NCBI GenBank assembly: GCA_965603395.1
Contig: CBFDCV010000021.1
Span: 1-14,586, forward strand
DNA from: CAYSWS01 sp965603395
Lineage (GTDB): Bacteria; Patescibacteriota; WWE3; UBA101185; UBA10185
Direction of reading: 5' to 3'
DNA: 14,586 nt
The position numbers were made by a program, and so were the translations under genes. Below, one piece after another: positions 1 to 8,193 of this stretch. The stretch's first letter is position 1; the number at the start of each line of letters is the position of its first letter. Below the pieces are notes generated by a model. That model searched no databases, was not told the origin of the DNA, and saw only the letters and a list, made by a program, of their open reading frames with translations.

Positions 1-1663
1 TCTCTTTTTCTGATTGCGCTATACTTTCTTTGATCGATTCTTCTATTTTGTTGTCCTCTTTTTTCGAAAATATGTGAGTAATCATGCTTTTTCCTGCACT
101 GATCCAAAATTTAGGAGATTTCCAGTTTACTCCCGCTTGTTCTTTATCAAAATCCAAAAGGTGTCCGAATAATTTCCAGGCTGAATAGGTCAGATATTTA
201 GCGTCTGCCATACTTCTTATGCCAGCTATCCTCCTTAATACATACTTGGGAGTGAAAAAAGACGCATACAATTCCTGGGTTAGCTCATATAGTCTCTCTT
301 CCGGAAATGGAATTTTCATCACAGTTCCTCTCATATCAAAAGCTTCATAATCTTTTGGGCCTACTTTTAGCCAACCTTTCTCAACACACTCTTTGTACAA
401 GGGAGTTCCCGGATATGGCACAACAATTGTAGCCTGCATGGTCTCCACATACCCTTTGTTAAAAAGTCTCTTTGATAAAGCAATGGTTTTTTTGGCCATT
501 TCCTCCGTTTCCCAAGGATATCCCAACATAATAGTGACATGGGGCTCCAAACCTGCCTTCTTAGCCATACGTGCGCCTTCCTCTATTTGGTGCACTTTCA
601 TTCCTTTATCTAATCTATCCAGAGTCTTCTGATTGGCAGACTCCATACCATAAAGCAAAAACCTAAAATTAGCCTTTTTCATAAGATCATAGTACTCCTG
701 TGTCAAGGCGTTTAGCCTCATATTACAGCCTAAAACCACTTTTTTGTTATAGCCTGAATCAATCATTAGTTGGCAAAACTTTTTTAAAGGAGGTCCTATA
801 AAAAGAGTGCCCGCATCATCGAAAATCTCTTTTACGCCATAGTTATCTACCACATGCTTTATCTCAGCAAATAATCTTTCCGGTGAAAATCTGCGGTATG
901 TTCCCAAGGGATTCAAAGTATGATCCCACACACAAAAGGTGCACCTATTCCACCAACAATCTTTGCCCGAATACATGTAGGTAGCCGGTGTGTACTTATA
1001 ATTCCCGTTAGCATAAGCATACAATTCCCACTTAGTAAGGTCTCTATCAACAAATGGGAGATCGTCCAAATTGTGTGTTTGTTTTAAAGGGCCTGAAATC
1101 CAATACTTACCTTCCTGCTTAGCAAACTCGGATAACTTAACTCTAGCGTCTTCCTGGCGTCCCCAGACACCTCCCACTAGCTCCTCGCCCTTAGTAATTG
1201 AGTTTAGTAAATCAGTAAGCATGAAATCGTAATCACCACCGGTAATAATGAAATCTACTTGGGAATTGTCCATCGACTCCTTAGGATCATAAGTCACGTG
1301 ATCACCTACCAGCACAACAATTAACCCCGGCGTGGCACTTTTTATGTCTTTTATATACTTCCAATGTCGCTTGACTACCGGAGCTTTAGTTTCGATCATC
1401 AGTAGATCCGGTTTTTCTGCTTTTAGTCTCTTGAGCCACTCATCGTAACTCCACTCCTCTGCTATACCATCCAACCACACCACCTCATACCCAGCTTCCT
1501 GAGCCACAGAAGCTGCATAAGCCGGTACCATAGGATAAATATAAGTTTTTGCATTAAAAAACTGAAATTGTCTGTTTTGGGAGAGAAGAGGAACACCTTT
1601 ACCTGTCTGAATTGGAGGATACCCAATGGCTACTTTAAACTTTTTTACTTTCTTCTTGGACAT
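1..1663 (-). CDS. B12-binding-domain radical SAM enzyme (C-terminus beyond the window edge)
   Basis: The reading frame starts at ATG 1663-1661 (MSKKKVKKFK) and stays open for 554 codons to base 2, so the C-terminus lies outside the window. Residues about 10-150 look like a cobalamin-binding Rossmann domain: YPP at 15-17, then YPMVPAYAASVAQEAGYEV, then a VVLVGDHVTYDP strand. The radical SAM core follows. Its cluster cysteines are C236, C241 and C244 (CWWNRCTFC), a CX4CX2C spacing instead of the common CX3CX2C. D282-D283-A284-G285 and MLGYPWET (379-386) fit later core strands, and PYPGTPLYKE is typical of this superfamily. Family members perform radical methylations and related C-C or C-S chemistry using S-adenosylmethionine, often with cobalamin. 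The substrate here is unknown. It is the last gene of the run, 42 bases after a ferredoxin that could supply electrons. No Shine-Dalgarno is visible. Superfamily assignment is firm; function is not. Confidence 0.9.
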   Translation of the reverse strand, partial: MSKKKVKKFKVAIGYPPIQTGKGVPLLSQNRQFQFFNAKTYIYPMVPAYAASVAQEAGYEVVWLDGIAEEWSYDEWLKRLKAEKPDLLMIETKAPVVKRHWKYIKDIKSATPGLIVVLVGDHVTYDPKESMDNSQVDFIITGGDYDFMLTDLLNSITKGEELVGGVWGRQEDARVKLSEFAKQEGKYWISGPLKQTHNLDDLPFVDRDLTKWELYAYANGNYKYTPATYMYSGKDCWWNRCTFCVWDHTLNPLGTYRRFSPERLFAEIKHVVDNYGVKEIFDDAGTLFIGPPLKKFCQLMIDSGYNKKVVLGCNMRLNALTQEYYDLMKKANFRFLLYGMESANQKTLDRLDKGMKVHQIEEGARMAKKAGLEPHVTIMLGYPWETEEMAKKTIALSKRLFNKGYVETMQATIVVPYPGTPLYKECVEKGWLKVGPKDYEAFDMRGTVMKIPFPEERLYELTQELYASFFTPKYVLRRIAGIRSMADAKYLTYSAWKLFGHLLDFDKEQAGVNWKSPKFWISAGKSMITHIFSKKEDNKIEESIKESIAQSEKE

Positions 1664-1677
1664 AACACATATAGACT

Positions 1678-1701
1678 ATTATAAATATGTTTTTCGGTCA
1701 A
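1678..1701 (-). promoter_or_regulatory. Weak promoter-like sequence ahead of the radical SAM gene
   Basis: On the minus strand the 42-base gap contains a perfect TATAAT (1683-1678), 14 bases before the ATG, and a TTGACC (1701-1696). The two are only 12 bases apart, too close for a standard sigma-70 pair. If the TATAAT works alone, the 5' leader would be only a few bases long, which would agree with the lack of a Shine-Dalgarno. In AT-rich DNA such a match can occur by chance. Confidence 0.15.
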
Positions 1702-1705
1702 ATAT

Positions 1706-1972
1706 TTAACTCGAAACCGGCCACAACTGATTTCCATCCAAATCCTCCACTATGATGGCTGTAGTAGGACATGATTGGGCTGCTTGTACCACAGTAGCGG
1801 CATCATCCCAGGTAGTTTCCTTAACGTAGGCTATGCCGTCATCATCCAAATCAAAAGTGTTTTGGGCGTAAATAATGCAGGTGGCGGCACTTATGCACTT
1901 ATCTGTTAGGATCTTGATTTTTACCTTTGCATCCGAATTTTGTGTAAGCTCGTCTTGTCCTTTTTTGAACAT
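1706..1972 (-). CDS. Small [3Fe-4S]-type ferredoxin
   Basis: An 88-residue soluble protein. C26 and C32 (DKCISAATC) and C68-P69 (QSCPTTAI) match single-cluster ferredoxins. The position that holds the second cysteine in [4Fe-4S] proteins is A29, leaving three ligands and predicting a [3Fe-4S] cluster. The acidic FDLDDDG segment (40-46) and the TTAIIVED strand near the C-terminus are also typical of this family, whose members often donate electrons to partner oxidoreductases. The gene lies 12 bases after a glycosyltransferase stop and 42 bases before the radical SAM gene, so it is a plausible electron donor for it (inference). The ATG at 1972-1970 is the only reasonable start, because the in-frame TAA of the upstream gene is five codons earlier. 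An AAGGAGG lies upstream at 16 bases, longer than usual; a weaker AAGAG is closer. Confidence 0.88.
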   Translation of the reverse strand: MFKKGQDELTQNSDAKVKIKILTDKCISAATCIIYAQNTFDLDDDGIAYVKETTWDDAATVVQAAQSCPTTAIIVEDLDGNQLWPVSS

Positions 1973-1984
1973 ATTAGACTCTTT

Positions 1985-3004
1985 TTAACCTCCTTGGTAA
2001 TTTCCTGACTCTCTATCAACTTCTCTTAGTTCAGACTTGGGTTTGAAAATGAAGCCTTTTATAAAGTTTAGTCCATAATAAATATTTGTACCGATTATAC
2101 CTAAAAATATATATCGAAAAGCTCCGAAGTCCCTTTCATTCATGCTTACCTTTTGAGCTTCTGTAAAAACCATTGTCAAATATAGGAATATGGCTAACAA
2201 ATAAGCGGTCCACAGTTTTGGTACAAAAAACAAGCTAAAAAGTCCTCCAATTAAACCTATTACAAATAGGGCAGGTACAAAATACATCAACTTTCTTGAG
2301 TTTTTAGGAAAAACCCGGGCAAACCACCCTCTGTGCCTACCGTAACGGGAAATTTGTTGAAAGAAGGGTTTGTAAAGTTTCCTTCTGTGATGAAATACAA
2401 CGGGCATAGGATCATATAAAAACTTTCTTTCATAATGTTTTACCAGGTCTAAACAGAGCTTAGTATCTTCACCGGGCCAGTACTTCATATCAAAACCTCC
2501 CACAGCCTCAAAGGCTTCCTTTTTTACAAAAAGGTTTACTGAGGGGTAATCGTCAATCTCTCTTCTTTTGCTGGCTTTATGCCTATAAGTAGTGCTGCCT
2601 CCGGACATATAAGACTCTAACACTCTTCCGGCCATCTCTTCTTCAAAGTCAATATTCATTGGAGTTAGCGCCGGACCTCCCAGCGCATACAACTCAGGTT
2701 CGTCTCTAAAAATATTAGCTGCTGATCTTAACCAACCTGATTCCGGATATGCATCATCATCGATAAAAGCCAGCACGTCACCGGTAGCTTCCCGGACCGC
2801 CATATTTCTTTTTTCACCGGGACGCACAGGACCTGATTCTAAAACTCTAAATCTTTTTTCTCTTAAACCAAAGTTAACTTTTACGAACTTGTCTAATACT
2901 ATAATAACTTCAAAATCGTAGTAACTGACTTTCTTAAGCTTGGAAACAGCTACTTTTAAATGATCATTGATGTTTCTTGTAGGTATTATGACAGAAAATT
3001 TCAT
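1985..3004 (-). CDS. Family 2 glycosyltransferase with C-terminal membrane helices
   Basis: A 339-residue GT-A fold enzyme. The N-terminus MKFSVIIPTRN is the usual nucleotide-binding first strand of GT2. FIDDDAYP (D82-D84) is the DXD metal and nucleotide-sugar site, and PGEDTKLC (E179-D180) carries the catalytic-base-type ED pair. FHHRR (204-208) and Q217-x-x-R220-Y221 resemble the acceptor-side Q/RxxRW region of processive or membrane-coupled GT2 enzymes. Residues about 240-316 hold roughly three hydrophobic segments that should anchor it in the cytoplasmic membrane. The expected reaction is sugar transfer from a nucleotide sugar to a growing, probably lipid-linked glycan on the inner face; donor and acceptor cannot be read from the sequence. 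Its ATG directly follows the TAA of the preceding gene (TAAATG), implying translational coupling, and its own stop overlaps an AAGGAGG. Confidence 0.9.
   Translation of the reverse strand: MKFSVIIPTRNINDHLKVAVSKLKKVSYYDFEVIIVLDKFVKVNFGLREKRFRVLESGPVRPGEKRNMAVREATGDVLAFIDDDAYPESGWLRSAANIFRDEPELYALGGPALTPMNIDFEEEMAGRVLESYMSGGSTTYRHKASKRREIDDYPSVNLFVKKEAFEAVGGFDMKYWPGEDTKLCLDLVKHYERKFLYDPMPVVFHHRRKLYKPFFQQISRYGRHRGWFARVFPKNSRKLMYFVPALFVIGLIGGLFSLFFVPKLWTAYLLAIFLYLTMVFTEAQKVSMNERDFGAFRYIFLGIIGTNIYYGLNFIKGFIFKPKSELREVDRESGNYQGG
1989..1995 (-). promoter_or_regulatory. Strong Shine-Dalgarno sequence ahead of the ferredoxin gene
   Basis: The minus strand reads AAGGAGG inside the last two sense codons of the glycosyltransferase, just before its TAA. 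The next start, the ferredoxin ATG at 1972, is 16 bases away, longer than the usual 5-9. No alternative start codon lies at the ideal distance, so the site may still help reinitiation by ribosomes ending the upstream gene. Confidence 0.45.
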
Positions 3005-3808
3005 TTATCTACCTGTATTAACTCTCATATCTAACTCCTCATTATATACCCATTTTCTTTTGCTACCATCGTCATAGTATCGTAAAAGCTTTAGTCGATA
3101 AAATACTGCTAGTGTGTCTTTCAGCATTCTCAGAACGATCGGATCTAAAAATAGGGGTCTCCACTTATTTATCTTAGAGTTTTTAGTGAACTTTAACTCC
3201 ATCTCAACGGGAGCTTCGTGTATCTTGGTAAAACCCAAGTGGTTTGCTACAGCCAATAGTTCAATATCAAAAGCAAAGTCTTTAATTAACAACCTAGGCA
3301 TAACCTTTTCCAATACCTTCCTTTTATATATCTTCAAGCCGGTTTGTGTATCTCTAATCCTCAAACCAAACAATATTTGTACTAGTCTGAAATAGCCTTC
3401 GCTATATATTTTTCTTAATAAGGAGTAGTTTACTTTGGAAGCCGAGTGCCTCTTACTGCCTACTATTATGTCCGAACCATACCACTCCATATGTTCTAGT
3501 ATCATAGATATGTTGTTAGGATTTATGTCCATGCCGGCATCAATGAAGGCTATAATATCCCCTGAGGCCCTAGCCATACCATATTTTACGGCAAAGCCTT
3601 TACCGTGGTTTTTCTTATATCCTAAAACACTGAGATTACTTCTTTCCAATCTCTTAGCTTCCCGATAAGTATAGTCCGGAGAACCATCGTCAACCACAAT
3701 AAGTTCAAACCTCCACCTTGTTTTTTTCATGGCCTCATGAATTTTTACAATATTTCTTTTTATAGTTCTTTCCTGTTTATATGCAGGAACGATAATGGAT
3801 ACCAACAT
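3005..3808 (-). CDS. Dolichyl-phosphate mannose/glucose synthase-like GT2
   Basis: A 267-residue protein without obvious membrane helices, the size of a DPM1-type polyprenyl-phosphate glycosyltransferase. Hallmarks in order: SIIVPAYKQE at the N-terminus, VVDDGSPD (D40-D41), NHGKGFAVKYG (68-77), FIDAGMD (88-94), VGSKRH (116-121), DTQTGLKIYK (153-162) and DFAFDIELL (177-185). Known relatives transfer one sugar from GDP- or UDP-sugar to polyprenyl phosphate at the cytoplasmic face, making donors for GT-C enzymes; three or four such enzymes are encoded upstream. The DXD position, normally DAD, reads D90-A91-G92, although another aspartate follows at D94. This may alter metal binding or be a tolerated variant. 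The next gene starts immediately after its TAA. The start ATG lies 9 bases after the flippase stop, with no clear Shine-Dalgarno. Confidence 0.88.
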   Translation of the reverse strand: MLVSIIVPAYKQERTIKRNIVKIHEAMKKTRWRFELIVVDDGSPDYTYREAKRLERSNLSVLGYKKNHGKGFAVKYGMARASGDIIAFIDAGMDINPNNISMILEHMEWYGSDIIVGSKRHSASKVNYSLLRKIYSEGYFRLVQILFGLRIRDTQTGLKIYKRKVLEKVMPRLLIKDFAFDIELLAVANHLGFTKIHEAPVEMELKFTKNSKINKWRPLFLDPIVLRMLKDTLAVFYRLKLLRYYDDGSKRKWVYNEELDMRVNTGR

Positions 3809-3817
3809 AGCTTTAAT

Positions 3818-5083
3818 TTAGCGGGCAGTCTTGTTAGATATTTTATACAAGTAAATCCCTAATGTGACAAGTACTAGCAAGATCACTATTATGTTTATTT
3901 TAATAATTGTAAAGACCGAGTCGTGAAATAGGTTGAGGGCAATGAACTGTATTACAACCGCAGGTATTAATACCATTGAGACCTTGGTCCTGTTTATTGC
4001 AATGAAAAACATCAATATGAAATAAACCAACACATGCATGGAAATGAATATTGAAAATAACGGTAAGAATTGTGCAGAAACTAACAGTTGCTCACCAAAA
4101 AATGCTCTGGCCATGAAGGTCGGAAATAAAGAGTATAACACCACACACAGTAGCAAAATAGCAACCTGTAATCCCAAAAAGAATTTGAATTTCTTAATAT
4201 AGTCTTTTCCGGAAGACACTAAGGCAGAAATCTGGGGAAACATTACTATGGTAATCGATCCTGCTCCAAACAATATTACTTTACCTAAAATGACTGCTCC
4301 GGCATAGTAACCTGCTGTTGCTGCGTCAAAAAACTTCTTTACTAAGATCACGTCAATATTGTTCAGAGACATCATACCCAAATTGAGCACTAGAACAGGT
4401 AACGTAAAGGCTATGATCTTTTTATACTCACCTGTTAGATTACGCTTTTCACCTTTCACTAAGTCTTTTCGTACCATTAACGAACCAAGGAAAAAACTTA
4501 TTAATATACTTAAGGCAAGACCAAAATATACTCCACCTACTTTATATCCTAGAAAAACCAACCACACGGGAATGATAAGCCTTATCAATCCCATGATAAC
4601 CACGTAAAACGAAAATGACCGGAACCTCATTAAGCCTTGTAAAAACGCTTGGGGACCTACGCTTAGTAAACCTGCAGCTATATAAAGTCCCAAAAATAAG
4701 TAAAGCATAGGATCAGATATATTCATGTATTTGGCTAAGGGAATCCTTACCAGATACAGTCCCGCCACAGTAATCAGTCCTATAACAAGCAAAAATCTTA
4801 CCGACCCCCAAAATAACTGAGAAAGTCTTTCATATTTTTGACGACCGGAAAGCTCTGAAATAACCTTAACCAATGAAGTCGATAGTACAGTCATGGGAAC
4901 ACCTAAAAGGGCAAACAATGCCAGCAAGGCATTATAAGTACCAAAATCTTCTACACTGAAGTTTCTTCCTAAGTAAACTTGCAGTAGGTAACTTAAAAAG
5001 CTGTTTGCCAGTAATCCGAGTGTGACAACCGCAGTCCCCATAAGACTTTTATTTTTTGCGGCTTTTGTTATTATGTCTTTCAT
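3818..5083 (-). CDS. Polysaccharide flippase, Wzx/MATE-like (MOP superfamily)
   Basis: A 421-residue, very hydrophobic protein with about a dozen membrane segments, the normal size for this family. The N-terminal signature includes NSFLSYLLQVYLGRNFS and VEDFGTYNALLALFALLGVP, typical of polysaccharide-biosynthesis flippases in the MVF/MOP superfamily. Such proteins move polyprenyl-pyrophosphate-linked glycans across the cytoplasmic membrane. A charged loop (VRKDLVKGEKRNLTGEYKK) separates the two transmembrane halves, as expected. The ATG overlaps the preceding TAA by one base (TAATG), with an AGAGG seven bases before it, so it is probably translated by coupling to the upstream GT-C gene. A second flippase of a different sequence type is encoded at 10625-12097. 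Substrate specificity cannot be inferred. Confidence 0.88.
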   Translation of the reverse strand: MKDIITKAAKNKSLMGTAVVTLGLLANSFLSYLLQVYLGRNFSVEDFGTYNALLALFALLGVPMTVLSTSLVKVISELSGRQKYERLSQLFWGSVRFLLVIGLITVAGLYLVRIPLAKYMNISDPMLYLFLGLYIAAGLLSVGPQAFLQGLMRFRSFSFYVVIMGLIRLIIPVWLVFLGYKVGGVYFGLALSILISFFLGSLMVRKDLVKGEKRNLTGEYKKIIAFTLPVLVLNLGMMSLNNIDVILVKKFFDAATAGYYAGAVILGKVILFGAGSITIVMFPQISALVSSGKDYIKKFKFFLGLQVAILLLCVVLYSLFPTFMARAFFGEQLLVSAQFLPLFSIFISMHVLVYFILMFFIAINRTKVSMVLIPAVVIQFIALNLFHDSVFTIIKINIIVILLVLVTLGIYLYKISNKTAR

Positions 5084-6720
5084 TAGTTCGCCTCTGCCTT
5101 GTAAATATTGTACAAATCTACCCCTCTCAACTTGATGGTCTTTACAAATTCCAACTTAACTCTATCTTCAAGTATTGAATCATCGTTATAAACCGGATAA
5201 ACAAAATAATTTGAGTTTTGAGCATGAATAGTAATGTCTTTTATAGTCGCTCTGCCGCCAATTTGGTGTATAAAGGGCCAGATTTGGGTGTAGTATTTTT
5301 CCTGAAATCCCACTGTGAGCTTATTTTTTATAGATACTTTGTTAAGCTGCGAATCCAGACTTTCGTCCGGTGCATATCTTTCCAGCTCGCCCTGTTGTAA
5401 TACTTGTTCGAAATAGTCAACAACCTCGTGTTGCCCAATCATCCATTTTGGTTCTATAGCATAAATACCCTTTTCCAAACCACCCATGAGCGGAGAGTAA
5501 TAAGAAAAGTAGTATGGGTGTAGTTTTACCAAGGTAACCAGAATCGGCGTGATTAAAACAATAAGAAATAACTCTTTACCAAACTTAAACTTATCCCTTA
5601 AGACAATAAATAAGTGTTCGAAGAAAAATGACGCCAACAAGACACTCGCCAACAAGGAAGGCAAAATGTACCTATCTAGCTTCTTGGCAGGAATAGTTAG
5701 CTCAATAATGTAAAAAAGCATAAAAAGCAGAACATAAACAATAAACCTTTTTTTCTTTTTATCTGCTGCTATTTTTTTATTCGAATAAACAAATCCCAAA
5801 AATCCGACTAACAACCACCAAGATGCCCTGAAAAGATAAACTACCCAATAAAATAGCGGTCCCGGGTTTTCTACCCAGTTTCCCAAATACAGTTGTAGGT
5901 GCGGCCTCTCTATGCCAATTGTAAATATTCCTCTATATAGGGTTTTTAGGGCCAGCGGAGCATGCGTGATCATACCAGGCCACAGTAATATAAAAAAGAT
6001 TAGCGCGCTTCCCAACCATGTTAAAAACACCTTACTACCTGATACAAGCCTTGCTTTACAGTCCCCCTTCGCTTTATACCCCTCTAAGATCAGGATCAGC
6101 CCATACAACGGTATTAAAAATACAGACGAAGTTTTGGTTAAAAAGGCTCCGGCAGCCAAGAATGATGATATTAATAAGTGTTTTTTATTTCGTTCGAACA
6201 AAAAGTATATAAACCAAACAAAGGAGGCTAACATGAAAGCTGACATCAGCCCCTCTAAATGCATGGCTCTACTTAAGGCTACAAAAAGAGGTTCTACAGA
6301 AATTAGAAACACTGCCAGCAGAGCGTACTTCTTCCCGAACTTCTTTTTAAGGGGATAAAAGATCAGACATAATAGCAGTCCGATGACAATAACCAGCAGT
6401 AACTTTTGTAACGAATGCAAAGCAAATACATTTTGCAGCACATTATCAGCCGCCGGGACTCCTAAAATTATCTTATGATAAAAGTTAAATAACTTCACTC
6501 CTGCTGTCCCGATCCACATCAAAGTCACGCCGGGATGGTATTTTTGGATGGTTTTTTCAAAATCAAGGGTAAAAACACCGGTACTGAAGTCATAAGTTCG
6601 GGATTTCCACTTCCAGACATCAGTATTAAACATGTCATGGCCTAAATCAGGTATTCTCATTAGAACCACAAACAGTAGTATTAGTATTTCCCATTTATAT
6701 TTTTTAATAAATTCAATCAT
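5083..6720 (-). CDS. PMT/ArnT-like GT-C glycosyltransferase (paralogue of 8174-9754)
   Basis: A 545-residue multi-spanning protein. After the first helix the outer loop holds RIPDLGHDMFNTDVWKW (R22, D25, D34), then FEKTIQKYHPGVTLMW with E55 and H62-P63-G64. The acidic residue at the end of the first helix or loop is the expected catalytic region of GT-C enzymes. Next comes VEPLFVALSRAMHLEG (R151, H154, E156), matching the second conserved loop of PMT family 39. KKLDRYILPS lies late in the membrane part, followed by a soluble C-terminal tail of about 140 residues. GT-C enzymes transfer sugars from polyprenyl-phosphate donors on the outer side of the membrane. It shares motifs along most of its length with the 526-residue protein two genes upstream. 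It starts directly after the preceding TAA (TAAATG), without a Shine-Dalgarno. Acceptor unknown. Confidence 0.85.
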   Translation of the reverse strand: MIEFIKKYKWEILILLFVVLMRIPDLGHDMFNTDVWKWKSRTYDFSTGVFTLDFEKTIQKYHPGVTLMWIGTAGVKLFNFYHKIILGVPAADNVLQNVFALHSLQKLLLVIVIGLLLCLIFYPLKKKFGKKYALLAVFLISVEPLFVALSRAMHLEGLMSAFMLASFVWFIYFLFERNKKHLLISSFLAAGAFLTKTSSVFLIPLYGLILILEGYKAKGDCKARLVSGSKVFLTWLGSALIFFILLWPGMITHAPLALKTLYRGIFTIGIERPHLQLYLGNWVENPGPLFYWVVYLFRASWWLLVGFLGFVYSNKKIAADKKKKRFIVYVLLFMLFYIIELTIPAKKLDRYILPSLLASVLLASFFFEHLFIVLRDKFKFGKELFLIVLITPILVTLVKLHPYYFSYYSPLMGGLEKGIYAIEPKWMIGQHEVVDYFEQVLQQGELERYAPDESLDSQLNKVSIKNKLTVGFQEKYYTQIWPFIHQIGGRATIKDITIHAQNSNYFVYPVYNDDSILEDRVKLEFVKTIKLRGVDLYNIYKAEAN

Positions 6721-8193
6721 TTAGTTCACAGTATAAACATTTATAACAGGTCCACGCCTAAATTTATTATCAAAAGTTTTTACAAGATTGTAGTTTGAAG
6801 TATTCTCATCACTAAGTATCAAAAGCGACCCGCTATTTAGGTTCATTTCTTTTCCACTTACTTTTTTTGAATATGAATAATTTTCTTCAATAATAGGCCG
6901 AAGAACAGATCCCTCATAATAAATGTATCGTCCTGAGTGGTTATCCAAAAGCCATTCTTCTAATTCTAGACGTGTGTCAGTTATATAAAAGGCATAAGAA
7001 GCCAAAAGAGAAAAACACAAAGGCACGATAAATATTAAAAGCCACCACATATTTTTATATTTATTCGTGAGTTTATCCAATTGCTGTACTAAGAAACCAA
7101 TACTACCAACGATCACTACCGGATACACAATGAAAAAGTAATGGGCACGAAGCCTTTCCTGTCCCGCAATATAAAATATGAACCCCGTGCCAAGCAAAAC
7201 AAAGAAGAGTAGATCCTTGTTAATCCAAAGTTTTTTGTTTTTTATCATGTTTACCAATACGTATATAAAAGTAATAATAAACAACACCATAATGGTATAA
7301 CCAAAATTCTCCGGCAGTTTAAACACCAGTATGTCAACAAACTGTTTTATACGGGTAAAAAAATCTACGCTTCCTACATTGGTAAACTGCCATAGGGCTC
7401 CTTTTGGACCATCCATTCTGATAAAGGTCTCATAATCCAAAACTGAATAAGGTGTCCCCACCACAAAACCAGCCGTTGAAAACACAGCCGCCAAAACTAG
7501 TCTCTTCCAAGAATCTATGTCCAAGATCTTTTCATGCTTTTCGGAAAGTACTCTGATCAAATGGGCTAACACCAAACCTCCTGCCATTAAAGCGCCATTA
7601 TATTTAGTTGAGGCTGCCAGACCAATAAACAATCCGGCCAAAATGTAGTCCTTCAGGCTGTTTTTGAACAAAACGCTAGCTGTAAAATACAAAGCCCAAG
7701 CCAAAAAGAACATCATCGGTACGTCAGCCAAGCTATAGTGGGAATGCCAAACATGAAAGGGGGTGATGGCCAACGCTAAACCCGCCAACCACCCGGCTCG
7801 TTGATTAAAAATCTTCTTGGCGGTTAGATATACCGGAATAACTGTCAACGCCCCCAACACAGCAGAAAAAACTCTGGTAATTAGGTAGAAAATAAGTTCA
7901 TCGTCCCAGAGTATAGGCAAGGTAAAATAGGTATACTCTTTATAGCCCAACACGGCTATGATATCTCTGAACTTGGCAAACACCATATAAACAAAATGAT
8001 TTAGGTAAATGTACAGATGGGGCCAGTCGAAATGACCGGGATTTAGATCAAATTTTATACCTAATGCGGACCTGACTAGGGCAGGTTCATCCGTATGGAA
8101 TATAAAAGGGAAGCCGTGGGTTATACCGACCAACCTTAAACCAAGCGCTAGGGCAATTATTAATGGTAGATAGTTACTTGCTTTCCTTAACAT
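6721..8193 (-). CDS. PMT_2/ArnT-like GT-C glycosyltransferase
   Basis: A 490-residue membrane protein. The first helix (LIIALALGLRLVGI) is followed by FPFIFHTDEP with D35-E36, the classic acidic pair of PMT_2/ArnT glycosyltransferases. PGHFDWPHLYIYL (52-64) follows, then FHVWHSHYSLADVPMMFFLA with H152 and D157, the second conserved loop. A later segment GQERLRAHYFFIVYP corresponds to the basic 'R-Y-P' region before the last helices. The soluble tail is short, about 80 residues. The predicted role is sugar transfer from a polyprenyl-phosphate sugar to an acceptor on the outer face of the membrane. It belongs to a different subgroup from its two neighbours, which lack HTDEP. Its start lies 20 bases inside the preceding gene, implying coupled translation; no clear Shine-Dalgarno is seen. 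Confidence 0.88.
   Translation of the reverse strand: MLRKASNYLPLIIALALGLRLVGITHGFPFIFHTDEPALVRSALGIKFDLNPGHFDWPHLYIYLNHFVYMVFAKFRDIIAVLGYKEYTYFTLPILWDDELIFYLITRVFSAVLGALTVIPVYLTAKKIFNQRAGWLAGLALAITPFHVWHSHYSLADVPMMFFLAWALYFTASVLFKNSLKDYILAGLFIGLAASTKYNGALMAGGLVLAHLIRVLSEKHEKILDIDSWKRLVLAAVFSTAGFVVGTPYSVLDYETFIRMDGPKGALWQFTNVGSVDFFTRIKQFVDILVFKLPENFGYTIMVLFIITFIYVLVNMIKNKKLWINKDLLFFVLLGTGFIFYIAGQERLRAHYFFIVYPVVIVGSIGFLVQQLDKLTNKYKNMWWLLIFIVPLCFSLLASYAFYITDTRLELEEWLLDNHSGRYIYYEGSVLRPIIEENYSYSKKVSGKEMNLNSGSLLILSDENTSNYNLVKTFDNKFRRGPVINVYTVN

Noticed and set aside
393..632. Open frame of 79 codons on the plus strand
   Set aside because: It is antisense to the radical SAM core, whose MLGYPWET and downstream motifs are read on the minus strand through this stretch.
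1678..1701. Classical sigma-70 promoter before the radical SAM gene
   Set aside because: TTGACC and TATAAT are only 12 bases apart, so they cannot form a standard pair. Kept only as a weak, low-confidence site.
1690..1722. Possible terminator hairpin between the ferredoxin and radical SAM genes
   Set aside because: CGGT and ACCG can pair around an AT-rich loop on the minus strand, but the stem is only four bases and no T-run follows.
5912..6358. Open frame of 148 codons on the plus strand
   Set aside because: It lies fully antisense inside a clear GT-C gene with strong conserved motifs, and its translation shows no recognisable domain. It is a shadow of the membrane-protein gene, as are the other plus-strand frames.
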